A stretch of 64,000 bases of DNA from Lotus japonicus (lineage: Eukaryota > Streptophyta > Magnoliopsida > Fabales > Fabaceae), in contig NC_080046.1 in NCBI RefSeq assembly GCF_012489685.1, positions 21,513,304 through 21,577,303 on the forward strand, in the 5' to 3' direction. The position numbers were made by a program, and so were the translations under genes. This document shows, piece after piece, positions 53,281 through 64,000 of the stretch; within the stretch, counting starts at the first letter, position 1, and each line of letters begins with the position of its first letter. The notes under the pieces are model-generated. The model worked only from the letters and a program-made list of their open reading frames with translations. It searched no databases and was not told the DNA's origin.

Positions 53281-55763
53281 ATGAGAGAGAGGGAGAGTAG
53301 AGAGAGGCTCTGGGTGGGTGGCGCAGCCGCGGTGGTTCAGGTCACGGTGGTGGCCGGCGCAGGAGCATGTTCAACGATCGGTGAGGGGTACAAATCCAAG
53401 GTATGGTTTCAAGGGTCAATATCCAAATGCACGATCAGTGAGGGGTTCAAATACAAGGTATGTCCAGCGTCCTCCATGGCCATCACGACAGCAGAAGGAT
53501 CAACATACGTGGCGAACTCGACGTGGATATGGTCGGAATGATCAACACAAACAGGCGGCCAACACAGCGGTTCCGAAAAGGAAAATTCCTCATCATCAGG
53601 AGGCATTTTATGATCAGAAAAACGTGAAGACACATGGGCTGTCTTTTTCTGTCTATGTTGATGGTTTGAGTGATAGGATTACCTTGTTAAAATTGAAATC
53701 AATTTTTGGAAAGGCAGGGAGAGTCACAAATGTTTTTATCCAATTCAAGAGAAAATTTCAGCGTCGTTTCCGGTATGGGTTTGTCCGTTTCCAGAATGAT
53801 GAAGAGGCTTGCCAGGCAATTCGGATACTCAATGGGTTGCGGGTGGATGGCAACTACCTCGTGGTTAAAAGGGCAAACGACAAACAAACTTCCACTAATT
53901 CAGGCCTCAAGAAGATATGGCGACCAAAGATACAACAACATCAAGCAATCCCTGACGGAAAAAAGGAGCCAACAAAGGAAGAGAATTATGTTAAGCCACA
54001 AGGGGAGGCAAGACAACCAGGAATTGGTCAATTGAGTTTTACAACTTCTAATATGGATAATCTTTGGTACCAACGCTGCGCACGAGCTCGTACTCTTGAG
54101 GCTAAACCAGTTGATGTTATCCAGGATGAACTCGCTCAGATTGGTATGTACAATTTTCGCTTCATACCGCTTGGTGCAGATGAGGTTCTGTTAGAATTTG
54201 AGAGTAAGGAGGAGATGGAGGATACTTTAGCGGAATGTAGCTTTTTCCTGGAACAGAAGTTAGCAGACTTGCATCCGTGCACTCCGCTTACCTCTGGGGT
54301 TGCACATTTGGTGTGGATTCGTCTATGGCAAGTCCCATTATGTTTATGGTCTGATTCTTTTTTCACAGCAGTAGGGAATAGAATTGGCAGATATGTGAAT
54401 CTGGATGATGCAACTAAATATCGCCATCGGGCTGATTTTGCTCGCATCCTTGTACGCATGCATCACCCGCTTCTTCATTGTTTTACCATGTCAGTAAACA
54501 TGGAGGGCACGCCATGTGTAATTCTGGTAGAGAAAGATGAGTCTGTTTTTTACTACGGAAAGAGTCCATGCCATCAACGCCAGTGAAGGTATACAACTCG
54601 GAGGATGCTACAGATTTCGGTGACGATTCGGGGACTAATGATAACATTCTTGATGAGGAGGCATCTGCGCTAATTCTTGACTTTGATAAAGGGTATGATT
54701 CTGTTGCTGATGTTGAATCAGAAGAACAAGATGAGGTTTTCAGGAATGATAAACTATAAGGGCTTCAAAGCATTGTGGATGTAAAGGAGAAACAATCTGA
54801 AACGAATTCAACAGAGTCGCTTGAGCTTGGTACTTCATTGGATGGCCGTGATAAGAATTTGTCCCAGGATTCGTACGCATCGCCGGCGGTGGAGGCAGCC
54901 CATGACCGGCCGGTTCTGCACCAGACGGGGGAGGAGAAAAAAATTTCAAATTCAAACGTAATCAATGGAGCTTTCAACGCAGGAGAGGAAGTCATGGAGC
55001 AGTTACAGGATTTGAAAGAAACGGGTTATACGTTGGAGGAAATTGAGGAATGGAAGAGCAATATTAAAGCAGAAGCAATAAAGATATCCAAAAATCAAAT
55101 CTTCCCTCATGACTTAAAAAATCCTGATTTTATTTTAAATAACCAGTTTTCTGTTACAAGTTATTCTTTTAACACTCAAGATATGGCTAAAAATATAGCT
55201 GGCCTTTATACTCAACTTACTGGGACCCACTTCAAGTTCAACAATTGGAAAGGCCCTGTTTGCCCCAAGGATTAAACGACAGAACTGATTTTCTGAAGCT
55301 GGCAACGTATTGGATAGCGTATTTTGCTTCTGCGTTCAGTGTACAGGACTATGGCAATCAAGATCATTACGTTAGAACATCCCCTCACCAAATTGTCAGG
55401 CAAATCCTTCCCGGCAATGCTTCCCTACCTTAACCGTGCGTCCCCCAGGAGTCACAATCGCCTTCCAGGAAGCTAGAAATTATGCCGGCGGATTTAACAA
55501 CACCCACGTCTCACAACTCGCCAAACACAAACTCTTCCAATAAAAGTTCGCAGAGGGGAAGGCCAAAGGGCAGCAAAAATAAACCTATTGCTTTACCAGA
55601 TGATTATCTCGAGCTAGTGACAGGGGAAGAAGGGGTGACAACACGCGCGCAGCGAGCTTGGTTGCTTGGAAAGAAGTTAGGATTAAAACCTCGAGGTTCT
55701 GAAGCACTGATGTTGAGAGGATTGGAAGCTCAAATTCGTGAAAACCACCCTCATCTTAAGTGA
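53281..55763 (+). pseudogene. LINE C ORF1 (Arg-rich, RRM, DUF4283-like, AT-hook)
   Basis: The main frame 53318-54586 (422 residues) covers the Arg/Gly-rich N-terminus, the RRM (FSVYVDGLSDRITLLKLKSI to GNYLVVKRA, residues about 108-180) and the DUF4283-like part with VWIRLWQVPLCLWSDSFF. A small frameshift upstream separates the natural start at 53281 from it. The frame shifts again near 54570, then a stop lies at about 54757, and further shifts follow up to the AT-hook segment (55482-55763, RGRPKGSKNKP). It is a single ancestral ORF with a handful of small lesions. Confidence 0.8.
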
Positions 55764-55895
55764 GATGTCGGGGCCTTGGCTCATATGGAATGCATGTGGG
55801 CTAGGAGGAACAATGAAGAGGGAGATTGAGAAAAAAGTAATTCAGCAGCCGATACCAGAATTACTTTTTCTTTGAGAAACGCAATTAAATGAGTA
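55764..55895 (+). pseudogene. ORF2 stub of LINE C
   Basis: ATGTCGGGGCCTTGG starts the same ORF2 as in LINE B (endonuclease start), but after about 130 bases the sequence jumps to the 3' region. A stop interrupts the stub near 55873. Confidence 0.65.
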
Positions 55896-56545
55896 GCGTT
55901 TGTGGTTGTCGTCATTACTATTGCTGTTATTTGGTGCTGGTTGTTGTTGTTGTTTTGTTGCTGTTCCGTTAATTATGATGTTGTTGAACGCAATCGGTTG
56001 TTCCTGAAGTTGTTGCTGCTGACAATCGCTGTTGCTGTTGTTAATTGGCTGCTGTTGAATGCAAACTGTTGTTTCTGCTATTGCTGTCTCTGCGTTTGCT
56101 GTTGTAATTTGGCTGCTGTGTATATGTTTATTTGCTGGTACTGGAATTGTTCGTTGCTGTTGTTGGTTGTTGCTGTTGCTGCTGGTGGCGGGTGTTTTAG
56201 ACTACTGCTGCTACTTTTCAGCTGTGGCAGAATGACTATCCCAAGATAGTGTGTTTAGATGCTGTTGTTGTACCTGTGGTTGTTGTTGTGCTGATATGCT
56301 GTTGCTGAAGCTGGTATTGAGTGCTGGTGTAGATGCTTGTTGTTGCTGTCAAAAGAAATATGATGTTGTTGTTGCTGTTGCTGCTGGTGCTGTTGCTGCT
56401 GGTGCGAAAATGGAAGCTCGCTGTTGCTGGTTTTGCTGATTAATAAGGATGTAGATGCTTGTTGTTGCTGTCCAAAGAAATATGTTGTTGCTGTCAAAAG
56501 AAATATGTTGTTGCTGCTGTTATAAACCAGATGTTGTGGCTGTCA
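55896..56545 (+). repeat. GTT/GCT triplet-rich 3' region of LINE C
   Basis: Imperfect GTT/GCT repeats matching the inverted region 26390-27075 of LINE A. Followed by the LINE 3' end (56546-57020). Confidence 0.8.
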
Positions 56546-57020
56546 AATTAAAACTACTGTTGTTGTTACTGCTGGTGCGAAAATGGAAGGTCTTTTACAC
56601 ATGTTGCTGATGGTTTTGCTGATTAATAAGGTTGAGGTCGTAATGGATACTTGGGGATGAACCTTTTGGTGCTTCGGCTTCTAGTGGTCGTCTTAGTTTT
56701 TGAGTATTTGTTTTAATGCATTGAGCTAAAGGATGTATTATCATTGAACTCAGGTACAGAATGGCTATCTCATGATTGTAGTTCTCTTTTTCCTTGCTAG
56801 GCTTTTTTCCCCTTGGGTTTTGCCTAGCAAGGTTTTAATGAGGCTCTATCTTGGGATTTCGTTTATGCCATTTTGTGGGTTGGTGGTGGGTTAATTTTTG
56901 TTCGGCCAACTTGTTCATAGGTCGTTCGAGTTCAGTTCAGATTGTACTTGGTTCTCGCTTGGTTTGCTATTGGCTCAAGCGCTCCTATTAATAATATACT
57001 TTTCATTTTCAAAAAAAAAA

Positions 57021-57181
57021 TTTAATTATTAATCACAGAGGAGAATTAAAATTGTTAAGTTAGAAATTTAATAATATTAAATTAACATTAACATTAATAT
57101 TAATATATATATATATATATCGTTGAAATTTTACATTAAATACATTTCGCAGCGAAGAATATTTCTTTGTATTAAATAATA
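57021..57181 (+). repeat. End of AT-rich unit copy ii and start of copy iii
   Basis: 57021-57110 continues copy ii after LINE C (AATCACAGAGGAGAATTAA). An AT microsatellite at 57106-57120 is followed by the start of copy iii (GAAATTTTACATTAAATACA at 57125). Copies ii and iii thus lie head to tail. Confidence 0.7.
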
Positions 57182-57201
57182 AAAAACTATATCCAAACAG
57201 T

Positions 57202-59345
57202 GTGTCTCAAAGATCCAAACAGCACAAGGAGTCCTTTTCGGTGTTTGTAGATGGATTGGGAGATAGGATGACGCTTCAGAAATTAAGAGCAATTTTTGAG
57301 AAGGCAGGGAGGCTTCGGGATGTGTTCATTCAGCAAAAAAAAGATTCCAACGGCGTTTTCGATTTGGATTCTTCCGCTTTTTCAGTGATGAAGAGGCATG
57401 GAAGGCCATTCGCATGTTCCATGGCTTGCGGCTAGACGGTAATTATCTGGTGGTTCATAAAGCAAAAATTCAGCGACCATCACGCTCACAAGCAGTTCCT
57501 TCATCCGGGAAAAATAAAGTTGAAATCCAGGGAAAGGTGTGGAGACCAAAAACACAGCAGCAGGTGAAAGAACATGGTCTGCCAAAAGAAAACAAGGATG
57601 CTTCTGATCAGATGAAAGGGGTTGCACTCAAACCTGAAGAGTGTCAGTTACGTCTTGCTATGACTGATGTGGACGAAGAATGGGTTCAAAGATGTGCTAG
57701 GGCACGCACGTTACTGTCTATGCCTGTGGATGTTTTACAGGAACAATTCAGTCAAATTGGCTTGTTTAATTTTCGATTAATCCTGTTTAGTGCAGACGAG
57801 GTGATCTTGGAATTTGAAAATAAGGAAGAGATGGAGGACACAATTGCAGAGTGTAGTTTCTTTTTGGAGCAGAAATTATATGACGTCAAACCTTGCATTG
57901 TGCTTTCCTTCGGCGTGGCACAACTTGGCTGGATTCGTCTATGGCAGGTTCCGTTGGGTTTGTGGAATGAATATTTCTTCACCTCTGTTGGAAATAGGCT
58001 AGGGGCTTATGTGTTGTCTGATTCCGCAACCTTGTCGCGACATAGAGCGGACTTTGCGCGCATCTTAGTTCGTATGCACCATCCAATTCTACAATGTTTT
58101 ACTATGTCGGTGGATGTTGCCGGAATGACATGCATTGTTCTGGTTGAGAAGGACCATGTAGCTTATGACTATGGGACAGTAGAGGTCATGTCGTCGATGC
58201 CGGTCAAAATCTATAATTCAGATAATGATGAGAGCTACGATGACGAAAGCATGGGGGATGAGGGTGGAGAGTGTGATGCAGGTTTGTTTGATATGCCAAT
58301 TCATCATGACAAAGACTACGAGTCTGCTATTGACGTTGAATCAGATGAGGAAGATGAGGCATATAGGGATGGTGTGACAGAAGGCTTGCAGGTCTGTGCT
58401 GCTTCAGTGATAGATAGCGTGTTGCCTGCGGCTAGAGTAGTGCTGTCGGAGGGGGAATATTTTCCGGCGAAGAAGGAGGAGCCGGCGGTGGTTACAAAGA
58501 TGCCTAGGCCGTCGGGTATGGGTGAGCAGGTTGAGAAAAAAAATTTCAAATTCAAACGTGGCAGCCATCAATTTAGGAGAGGAGCAGAAGGAGCAGTTAC
58601 AGGTGCTCATTGACTCTGGTTATACGTTAGAGGAGATTAAGGAGTGGAGGAATAATTTAAAAGTAGAAGATATCTTGTTTGATGACAATCATATCTTAGA
58701 TAAAAAAATTCAAAATCAAGGCAAAGGATATGCAGTTACAGGTTACTCCTTTGATGCTCAAGATTTAATTCAGAAATCAATTATTTGTTGGCCTTCTAAT
58801 CCACAACATTGGGACCCACGAAATTTATCTCAAATTAATGGGGTTGAGGTGTGTTTGCCTTCCCTGTCAAAACAACAAAACGGGTTTTTTGGTTTCGCAA
58901 CAACTTCTGCTCCTTCGCCATCTTCTGAGCAACGTGGAATAACAGACGTTTTTGTATGCACGTCTCCACATCAAATAGTAAGACAACGTGCAATCCCTTC
59001 TGCTACTGTGCGTCTTGTTTCTTCTCCACAGTCGCCTTCTCCACAGTGCTTTCCTCTCACGTGCTCACCTGAACCTGAGGCTTCTGCTGGTCCTGTGACT
59101 CCACTAGTGAAGAACTCACCAAACACAAATTCCTCCAAGAAGAGCTCTCAGCGGGGGCGACCCAAGGGAAGTAAGAATAAACCTCCACCTCTTCAAGTTG
59201 ATTTTTTTGGAGCTTGTGCAGGGGGAAGATGGAGTGACAACTCGGGCTCAGAGAACTTGGCTACTTGGTAAACAACTGGGTTTGAAACCGTGAGGATCAG
59301 AAGCTTTGATGCTTCGTGGCTTAGAGGCTCAAATCCGTCAAAATC
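57202..59345 (+). pseudogene. LINE D ORF1 (RRM, DUF4283-like, AT-hook)
   Basis: The RRM begins FSVFVDGLGDRMTLQKLRAI (57238-57300). A shift near 57350-57410 moves the frame to 57414-58613, with FENKEEMEDTIAECSFFLEQ and GWIRLWQVPLGLWNEYFF and an acidic linker. Another shift near 58540 leads to the frame 58522-59271 with the AT-hook RGRPKGSKNKP at about 59155-59187. A last shift precedes the C-terminal LRGSNP end. It is a diverged relative of A-C, so more than one LINE subfamily is present. Confidence 0.8.
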
Positions 59346-59375
59346 ACCCCTATATCAAATAATATGTCGGGACCT

Positions 59376-59574
59376 TGGCATTGAGTGTGACTTTACTCTT
59401 GCAGTAGGATGGGCTAGCGGGGCTAAGAATAGGCCTTGGAACCTTACTAAGGAGCTGATTCTGATTGATTTTTTACTTCCGGTGGTGGCTTGTCGTCGGG
59501 TGAATCATATTTTGAGGGAAGAAAATGCTGAGGCGAATGAGTTGGTTAAGGAAGGATGTTTTAGGGAGGAATAA
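59376..59574 (+). pseudogene. C-terminal RNase H fragment of LINE D ORF2
   Basis: The frame ends ...NHILREENAEANELVKEGC, resembling the plant-type RNase H end (a REGN.ADALAK-like block) found at the C-terminus of many plant L1 ORF2 proteins. It follows directly on about 20 bases of the ORF2 start, so endonuclease and reverse transcriptase have been removed. Confidence 0.6.
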
Positions 59575-59679
59575 GGTTGATCTTATGTGGGTCAAGCAGG
59601 ATGATGAGACATTTTTGCTGCTGCTTGGTACTGTTGTGGAGTTTTTATGTTGCTGAGGCAGGTCTGTTATGGATCCTGG

Positions 59680-60337
59680 TGCCTGCTGCGTTGGTTGTTG
59701 TGTAAAAACAAAGATTTTGGTTGCGGTTGTTGTACCTGTGTTTGCTGTTATGCTTATATGTTGTGGCTGAAGCTGTTATTGAGTGCTGGTGTAGATGCTT
59801 GCTGTTACTGTCAAAAGAAATATGTTGTTGCTGCTGTCATAAACCAGATGTTGTTGCTGTTAAAATAAAACAGCTACTGCTGTTGCTGCTGGTGCGAAAA
59901 TGGAAGGTCTTTTACAGATGCTGTTGCTGGTTTTGTTGATTAATAAGGTTGATGTCGTAATGGATACTTGGAGATGAACCTGTTGGTGTTTCTGCTTCTA
60001 GTGGACGTTTTTGTTTTTGAGTCTTTGTTTTAATGCATTGAGCTAAAGGATGTAATATCATTGAACTCAGGTACAGAATATGGCTATCTCAAGATTGTAG
60101 TACTCTTCTTCCTTGCTAGGCTTTTTTCCCATTGGGTTTTGCCTAGCAAGGTTTTAATGAGGCTCTATCTTGGGATTTCGTTTATGCCACTTTGTGGGAT
60201 GGTGGTGGGTTTATTTTTTTTCGGCCAGCTTGCTCTTAGGTAGTTCGAGTTCAGTTCAGATTGTACTTGGTTCTCGCTTGAGTTGCTATTGGCTCAAGCG
60301 CTTTTATTAATAATATGCATTTCATTTTCAAAAAAAT
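59680..60337 (+). repeat. Triplet-rich 3' region and tail of LINE D
   Basis: GTT/GCT-rich DNA to about 59940, then the LINE 3' end shared with C (CTAGCAAGGTTTTAATGAGG) and an A-rich tail. Confidence 0.75.
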
Positions 60338-60350
60338 AAAAACTATATCC

Positions 60351-62760
60351 ACTTTATTATTCATTAGATTAATTAATAAATCGTAAAATTATCAATTTCT
60401 CATATTTAAAATAAAATATTAATACTATTTAAATTTTTATTATTAATCATAAAGGAGAATTAACATTTAAATGTTAGAAATTTCATTTAAATGTTACATT
60501 AATATTATTTTGTTTTTTTGAAAATGAAAGTAATATTATTAATAATAAATCAAGCATGAGTAAGGGGTTCTCATGGCTATCACAAAATATACAAAAGACC
60601 GTGCCCCCGAATAACTAAAAGGCTCCCAAATGACTTCCCCACATTAATATTATTTTTATTTTTATTTTAATTATCAATCACAAGTTGAGAAATTTTTAAA
60701 AAATAAATAATAAAATTTATTACTATTTTTTTTAGTAGAACAAAATATTAAGCATTAAATTTAAATACCAAGTTAATAAGTTAAGTATATATTATATAAT
60801 ATATGCATACATAAATAAATAAAAATTGACTTGAGTTAGTGACAAGATTAAATAGTTTTTATTTTGCAATTTTTATTAATATTGATATATTAATTTTAAA
60901 TATTTTTATGAATAAAACTAAAAAATAAAATATAAGTAGTTAAAATATTAATTATCGACTTAAAGTTAAGAAAAAAATTAAGAAGAAAACAATTATAGTC
61001 TTTTATGTAAAATAAACATGTTAAGTATTGACATTAGTCAATGGTTAAATATCTTTTGTGATTATATATTGCATAAATTATTTTTCAAATCTTAAATGAT
61101 TATGTACTAGTGATTTTTTACCCGCGCGTTGCACGGGGAATATGTCTATTGTATTTGATACGTCAATTAATACCTTGATTATTTAAAATATATTAAACAA
61201 CGGATGAAATAGAAGAGTCAGAAATGCTAAGCAAAGTGGACATAAAGACTTATCTTCTAAGCCTGATTGAGATCAACAGGAACTAGTTTCACATTCTTCG
61301 TGAATATGAAGACAATAGCATAAATCGTAGATATAAGGAATTATTAACATATTAATCTTAAAAAAAATGAACGTGATAGTAGCACAAATCATAAAGTATG
61401 ACATTATTGTGTTTATTCCAAGTCATCTAAGTTTGAGTCAATATTGCAGGGTACCTCATAATAATCAGTACTCACTTGTTCATTGTTGTGGTCTTGCTCA
61501 GACAAACTCAATCAGGCCACATATCCCCATAGGTCATAGCCCTGACCACCCACATCAGACACATCAACAGACAACAGTATCACCGCCATACCATTTCAGT
61601 GTTAATTTTAAATGAAAATTTCATTGGTCGAGCTAAAATTATCAATAAGTGTAAAGAGACACATTTGACTAAAATTATCAAAAATTGAGAAACCTCTTCC
61701 TCCACTTCCTTCTTCTTCCATCAGATATAAACATTTTTTTGTTGCTTTCAACTAATACATATTAAATCATCATGCCATATTATGTCTAAAAAAATATCAG
61801 CTACAAAGGCAATTGTCAAACACTTCAAAACTGAGAATTTGTTTCAATTCATAACAATCTTAAAGAATTCATTCTTGACATTTATAGACAATTCAATGTC
61901 ATTACAGGAAGCTCTCCATCTTTGCCAAAATCTAAATCTAAAGGTCATTGTGGCTCATGCTCTTATATCTTCATAAATAAGAGGCCTGCTCCAGCAAAAG
62001 AATCTTATGTTTCGAATCAGCAAAGTCAATTTGTATTCATGTTGTCCCATGTTCATTGCCTCTGGAAAAGCATCACACATTTGAACCAAGCTTTGTAGAT
62101 GGTGGAGAATGAAATGCGAGATTGGTGGGGGTGAACTTGAAGTTAGAGTACTCTTTGCAGATTTTTTTATTCTGTTTATTTGCAAATCTTAAAACATAAA
62201 AGTAATGGAAGAATCAAAGAATAGAGTTGAGGTGGTCCTTCTCATGAATTAGTAAATACTTGACTAACTTGACCAAGTTTAATCAGGTCCAGAATCTGGG
62301 TGCTTTTAAATTGTTTCTTGATCTTGCTTATACTAATTTTGAACTGACAACACTATTGATAGAAAAGTTTTGCCAAACCTATCCCTAACATTTGTATTTA
62401 CATATTGACGCTGAAAGCAACTTCCATCAACTGCATATATGATAGAAATGTTTTATGTCTGCATAATAGATATAATCAGTAGCTAATTTTACAGAAGAAG
62501 GTGGAGAACGTTGCTTTCCAACAGCCACCTTGGACCAACACAAAATACAATTAAAGCAAAACTCATCTGCAATATTAGGAATGAAAGCATAGCAGCATAA
62601 GTAACATGGTTCAGTTAGCTCTAATTATATCTGAAATTTCAACTAATAAACCTAATAAATCTTCCATTGATATATAAATTCTTCCCAACCAAAAGTAACC
62701 CGAACAATCAAAAATTGATGGAATCAATTTCCATTGCTTCGAATTCGACTAATCCAGTGA
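60351..62760 (+). repeat. AT-rich repeat unit, copy iii (most complete)
   Basis: The fullest copy of the unit also seen at 29744-31519 plus 35525-35740. It includes the antisense LINE fragment (60515-60645), a Helitron-like terminus (61107-61137), the twin of the small ORF (61782-61976) and a segment at 62064-62489 that copy i lost. No recognisable gene. Confidence 0.8.
61107..61137 (-). mobile_element. Helitron-like 3' terminus (copy iii)
   Basis: Minus strand: stem CCCGTGC-AAC-GCGCGGG, then TAAAAAATCA, then CTAG before T. The stem has one mismatch at a different position from copy i. Confidence 0.5.
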
Positions 62761-63080
62761 TGTAATCAATTTCAATTACCAAAGAAAAGAAATAACAAAT
62801 TGAGAAAGGAAAAAACGTTTTGGGGCCTAGGGATATGATTATATACACACCATAAAGTTTGATAATTATAGATAGAATGGAATAATAAGCAAGTATGAGG
62901 AAATGTTTTACCTTGTTAGAAACAGGGAACTCGGTTTTGAAGCGAGTTCAAACAAACTCTTGTATCTATTCATTATTTCCAGGTTCCTGTGCCCAAATAT
63001 GATTACATGGGAAAGCTAGAATTTCAAGACCTGAATAAAGAAGACCAATTTTTTTAGATAAACAAAGAGACCCCATAGTT
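62761..63080. other. Unannotated flank
   Basis: AT-rich unique-looking sequence up to the LTR. No coding frame, repeat or promoter pattern that I can support. Confidence 0.4.
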
Positions 63081-63964
63081 TGTTGTTGGTACATGTTGCC
63101 TTGCATTTTGTCAAAACAACTGATTGTCGAAGCAGATGTCGTGGCATCTGACCTCGTGAAGCTAGGGCATCAGTCCTTAGCTAGAGTTTCTGTTGTGGGC
63201 CCTCTGAAGATTTACTGAAGATATGTTTTTTGAGTTACTTGAGGAGCAAGTAGCTTTTCCATAAGGGTTTTAATTATGGGTTGTTATTTGTTGAAACAAT
63301 CTTTGTTAAAAGATTGGTTTCTATCTTTACTTGTGCAATAAGTAAACCGAATCTATCGAGATTGCGTTTTGATTTGTTGTTGCTGCAATCTGTTACTTCA
63401 GCCCATGCTAACCCTAGAGCCCATGCTACCGTTGCTGAAGTCTATAAAAGGATGAAGACCTAAAACATGAAGACTACTAAAGCTAATAGAGAGAGATCGA
63501 GTGTTTTAGGATTTGTGTTTGTGCTTTGTCCTTTGTTAGTTGTGAATCATCTATGCTCACTGATTCTATAAAGCAAAGAAGGGTTCTGTGTTGTTTGATT
63601 GCGTTCAAACTCTTATTGTTCATTGTGTTCACCAATCACTGTGGCAGTGATTGAGAGAAAGTGAGAGGGGCTCTCATACTTAGGTTGAGATTCTAAGTAG
63701 AAATACACTGGGTAGATTAGGAAGTGAACTATGAACTGAGTTGTTCATGAGTGTCTGTAATTCCTGAATCTTGAGATAGTGGATTTCCTTTCTTTGGGTG
63801 CAAACCCTCCAGACGTAGGTGAAAGTTTTTTTCACTGAACTGGGTTAACAATTACTGTGTGTTATTGTTTCTGTTGTTATGTTCTGTTTTACTGTTAAGC
63901 AGTTGTCACACCTCTTGTCCCAGCATCGTGCAGGACAATCGTATCAGGGGGAACCTGAATTACA
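63081..63964 (+). mobile_element. 5' LTR of a plus-strand LTR retrotransposon (probably Copia)
   Basis: Begins about TGTTGTTGGTACATG and ends GAATTACA, followed by a primer site. A TATAAAAG box at 63443-63450 lies where the U3/R border should be. The internal region leaves the window. The start is approximate, since the TGTTG motif is repeated. Confidence 0.7.
63443..63450 (+). promoter_or_regulatory. TATA box of the terminal LTR
   Basis: TATAAAAG about 520 bases before the LTR end, in line with an LTR promoter. Confidence 0.5.
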
Positions 63965-63966
63965 AT

Positions 63967-63978
63967 TGGCATCAGAGC
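63967..63978 (+). other. Primer-binding site of the terminal LTR element
   Basis: TGGCATCAGAGC, one base from the initiator-Met site TGGTATCAGAGC, two bases after the LTR end. It sets the element orientation as plus. Confidence 0.75.
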
Positions 63979-64000
63979 AGACACCCTGTTCTGGTTGGGT

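Larger units (their letters stand above)
53193..57020 (+). mobile_element. LINE C: L1-type LINE with internal deletion
   Basis: A short 5' leader is followed by ORF1 (53281-55763), about 130 bases of ORF2, a GTT/GCT-rich 3' region, a 3' end TTTCATTTTC and an A-run. The flanking duplication TTTAATTATTA lies at 53182-53192 and 57021-57031, and copies i and iii of the surrounding repeat show the unoccupied site. It is closely similar to LINE A and has the same deletion junction. Confidence 0.88.
57195..60337 (+). mobile_element. LINE D: diverged L1-type LINE, 5'-truncated and internally deleted
   Basis: Starts near the RRM of ORF1, then jumps from the ORF2 start to the ORF2 RNase H end, then GTT/GCT-rich DNA, the L1-like 3' end and an A-run. 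The target duplication AAAAACTATATCC lies at 57182-57194 and 60338-60350. Confidence 0.85.

Noticed and set aside
61955..62185. 76-residue minus-strand ORF in repeat copy iii
   Set aside because: No recognisable motif, and the corresponding part of copy i is interrupted by the LTR element. Possibly a captured exon, but unsupported.
1..64000. CRISPR array, operon, rRNA cluster or defence island
   Set aside because: None of the needed patterns (regular direct repeats with unique spacers, closely packed co-directional genes, rRNA sequence) occur. The DNA is plant nuclear repeat-rich sequence.

Overview
The window is nuclear DNA of a flowering plant, almost certainly a eudicot and probably a legume. 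The evidence is the retroelement spectrum: SIRE/Maximus-type Copia, Tat- and Athila-lineage Ty3/gypsy, L1-type LINEs with an RRM in ORF1, and a MULE. Plant-type TATA boxes and AT-rich spacers agree. The family match is inference from general knowledge. No bacterial operon, CRISPR array, rRNA or tRNA gene was seen. Nearly all of the 64 kb is transposable elements in nested layers. The only convincing host-type gene is a short type I (M-gamma, AGL80-like) MADS-box gene at 47303-47749.

Layout 1-26 kb. A truncated LTR with primer-binding site (1-1690) is followed by a minus-strand Tat-lineage Ty3/gypsy element (X, about 1690-21628) with the antisense extra ORF typical of that lineage. A minus-strand Copia element (8238-20016, target duplication CCCCT) splits X between protease and reverse transcriptase. 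That Copia element is itself split by an Athila-type solo LTR (10496-11826, duplication TCAAG). X sits in a second, plus-strand Tat element (Y, 21629-25898), whose antisense ORF is also cut by a 2.5-kb solo LTR (22149-24662, duplication GCTGG).

Layout 26-36 kb and 49-63 kb. An AT-rich repeat unit with a Helitron-like terminus occurs in several copies (about 25.9-35.7 kb, 49.0-49.4 kb inverted, 53.0-57.1 kb, 57.1-62.7 kb). L1-type LINEs A, C and D inserted into these copies, and target duplications can be read for all three. LINE B abuts the inverted copy, and no duplication was seen for it. All four keep the 5' ORF1 and have lost most of ORF2, the reverse of usual 5' truncation. A 4-kb Athila-like element without coding capacity (31520-35524) lies in one copy.

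Layout 36-45 kb. A Mutator-like element (36350-44829) has 141-bp terminal inverted repeats and a perfect 9-bp target duplication. It carries about 6.8 kb of a Tat Ty3/gypsy element: an open gag-protease frame, an antisense coiled-coil ORF and one LTR, but no reverse transcriptase or integrase.

Layout 45-49 kb. The MADS gene has its own TATA box and poly(A) signal and lies between inverted arms made of the same Copia-LTR/LINE-tail composite. The window closes with the 5' LTR and primer-binding site of another plus-strand element (63081-63978). All alignments and difference counts were made by eye.
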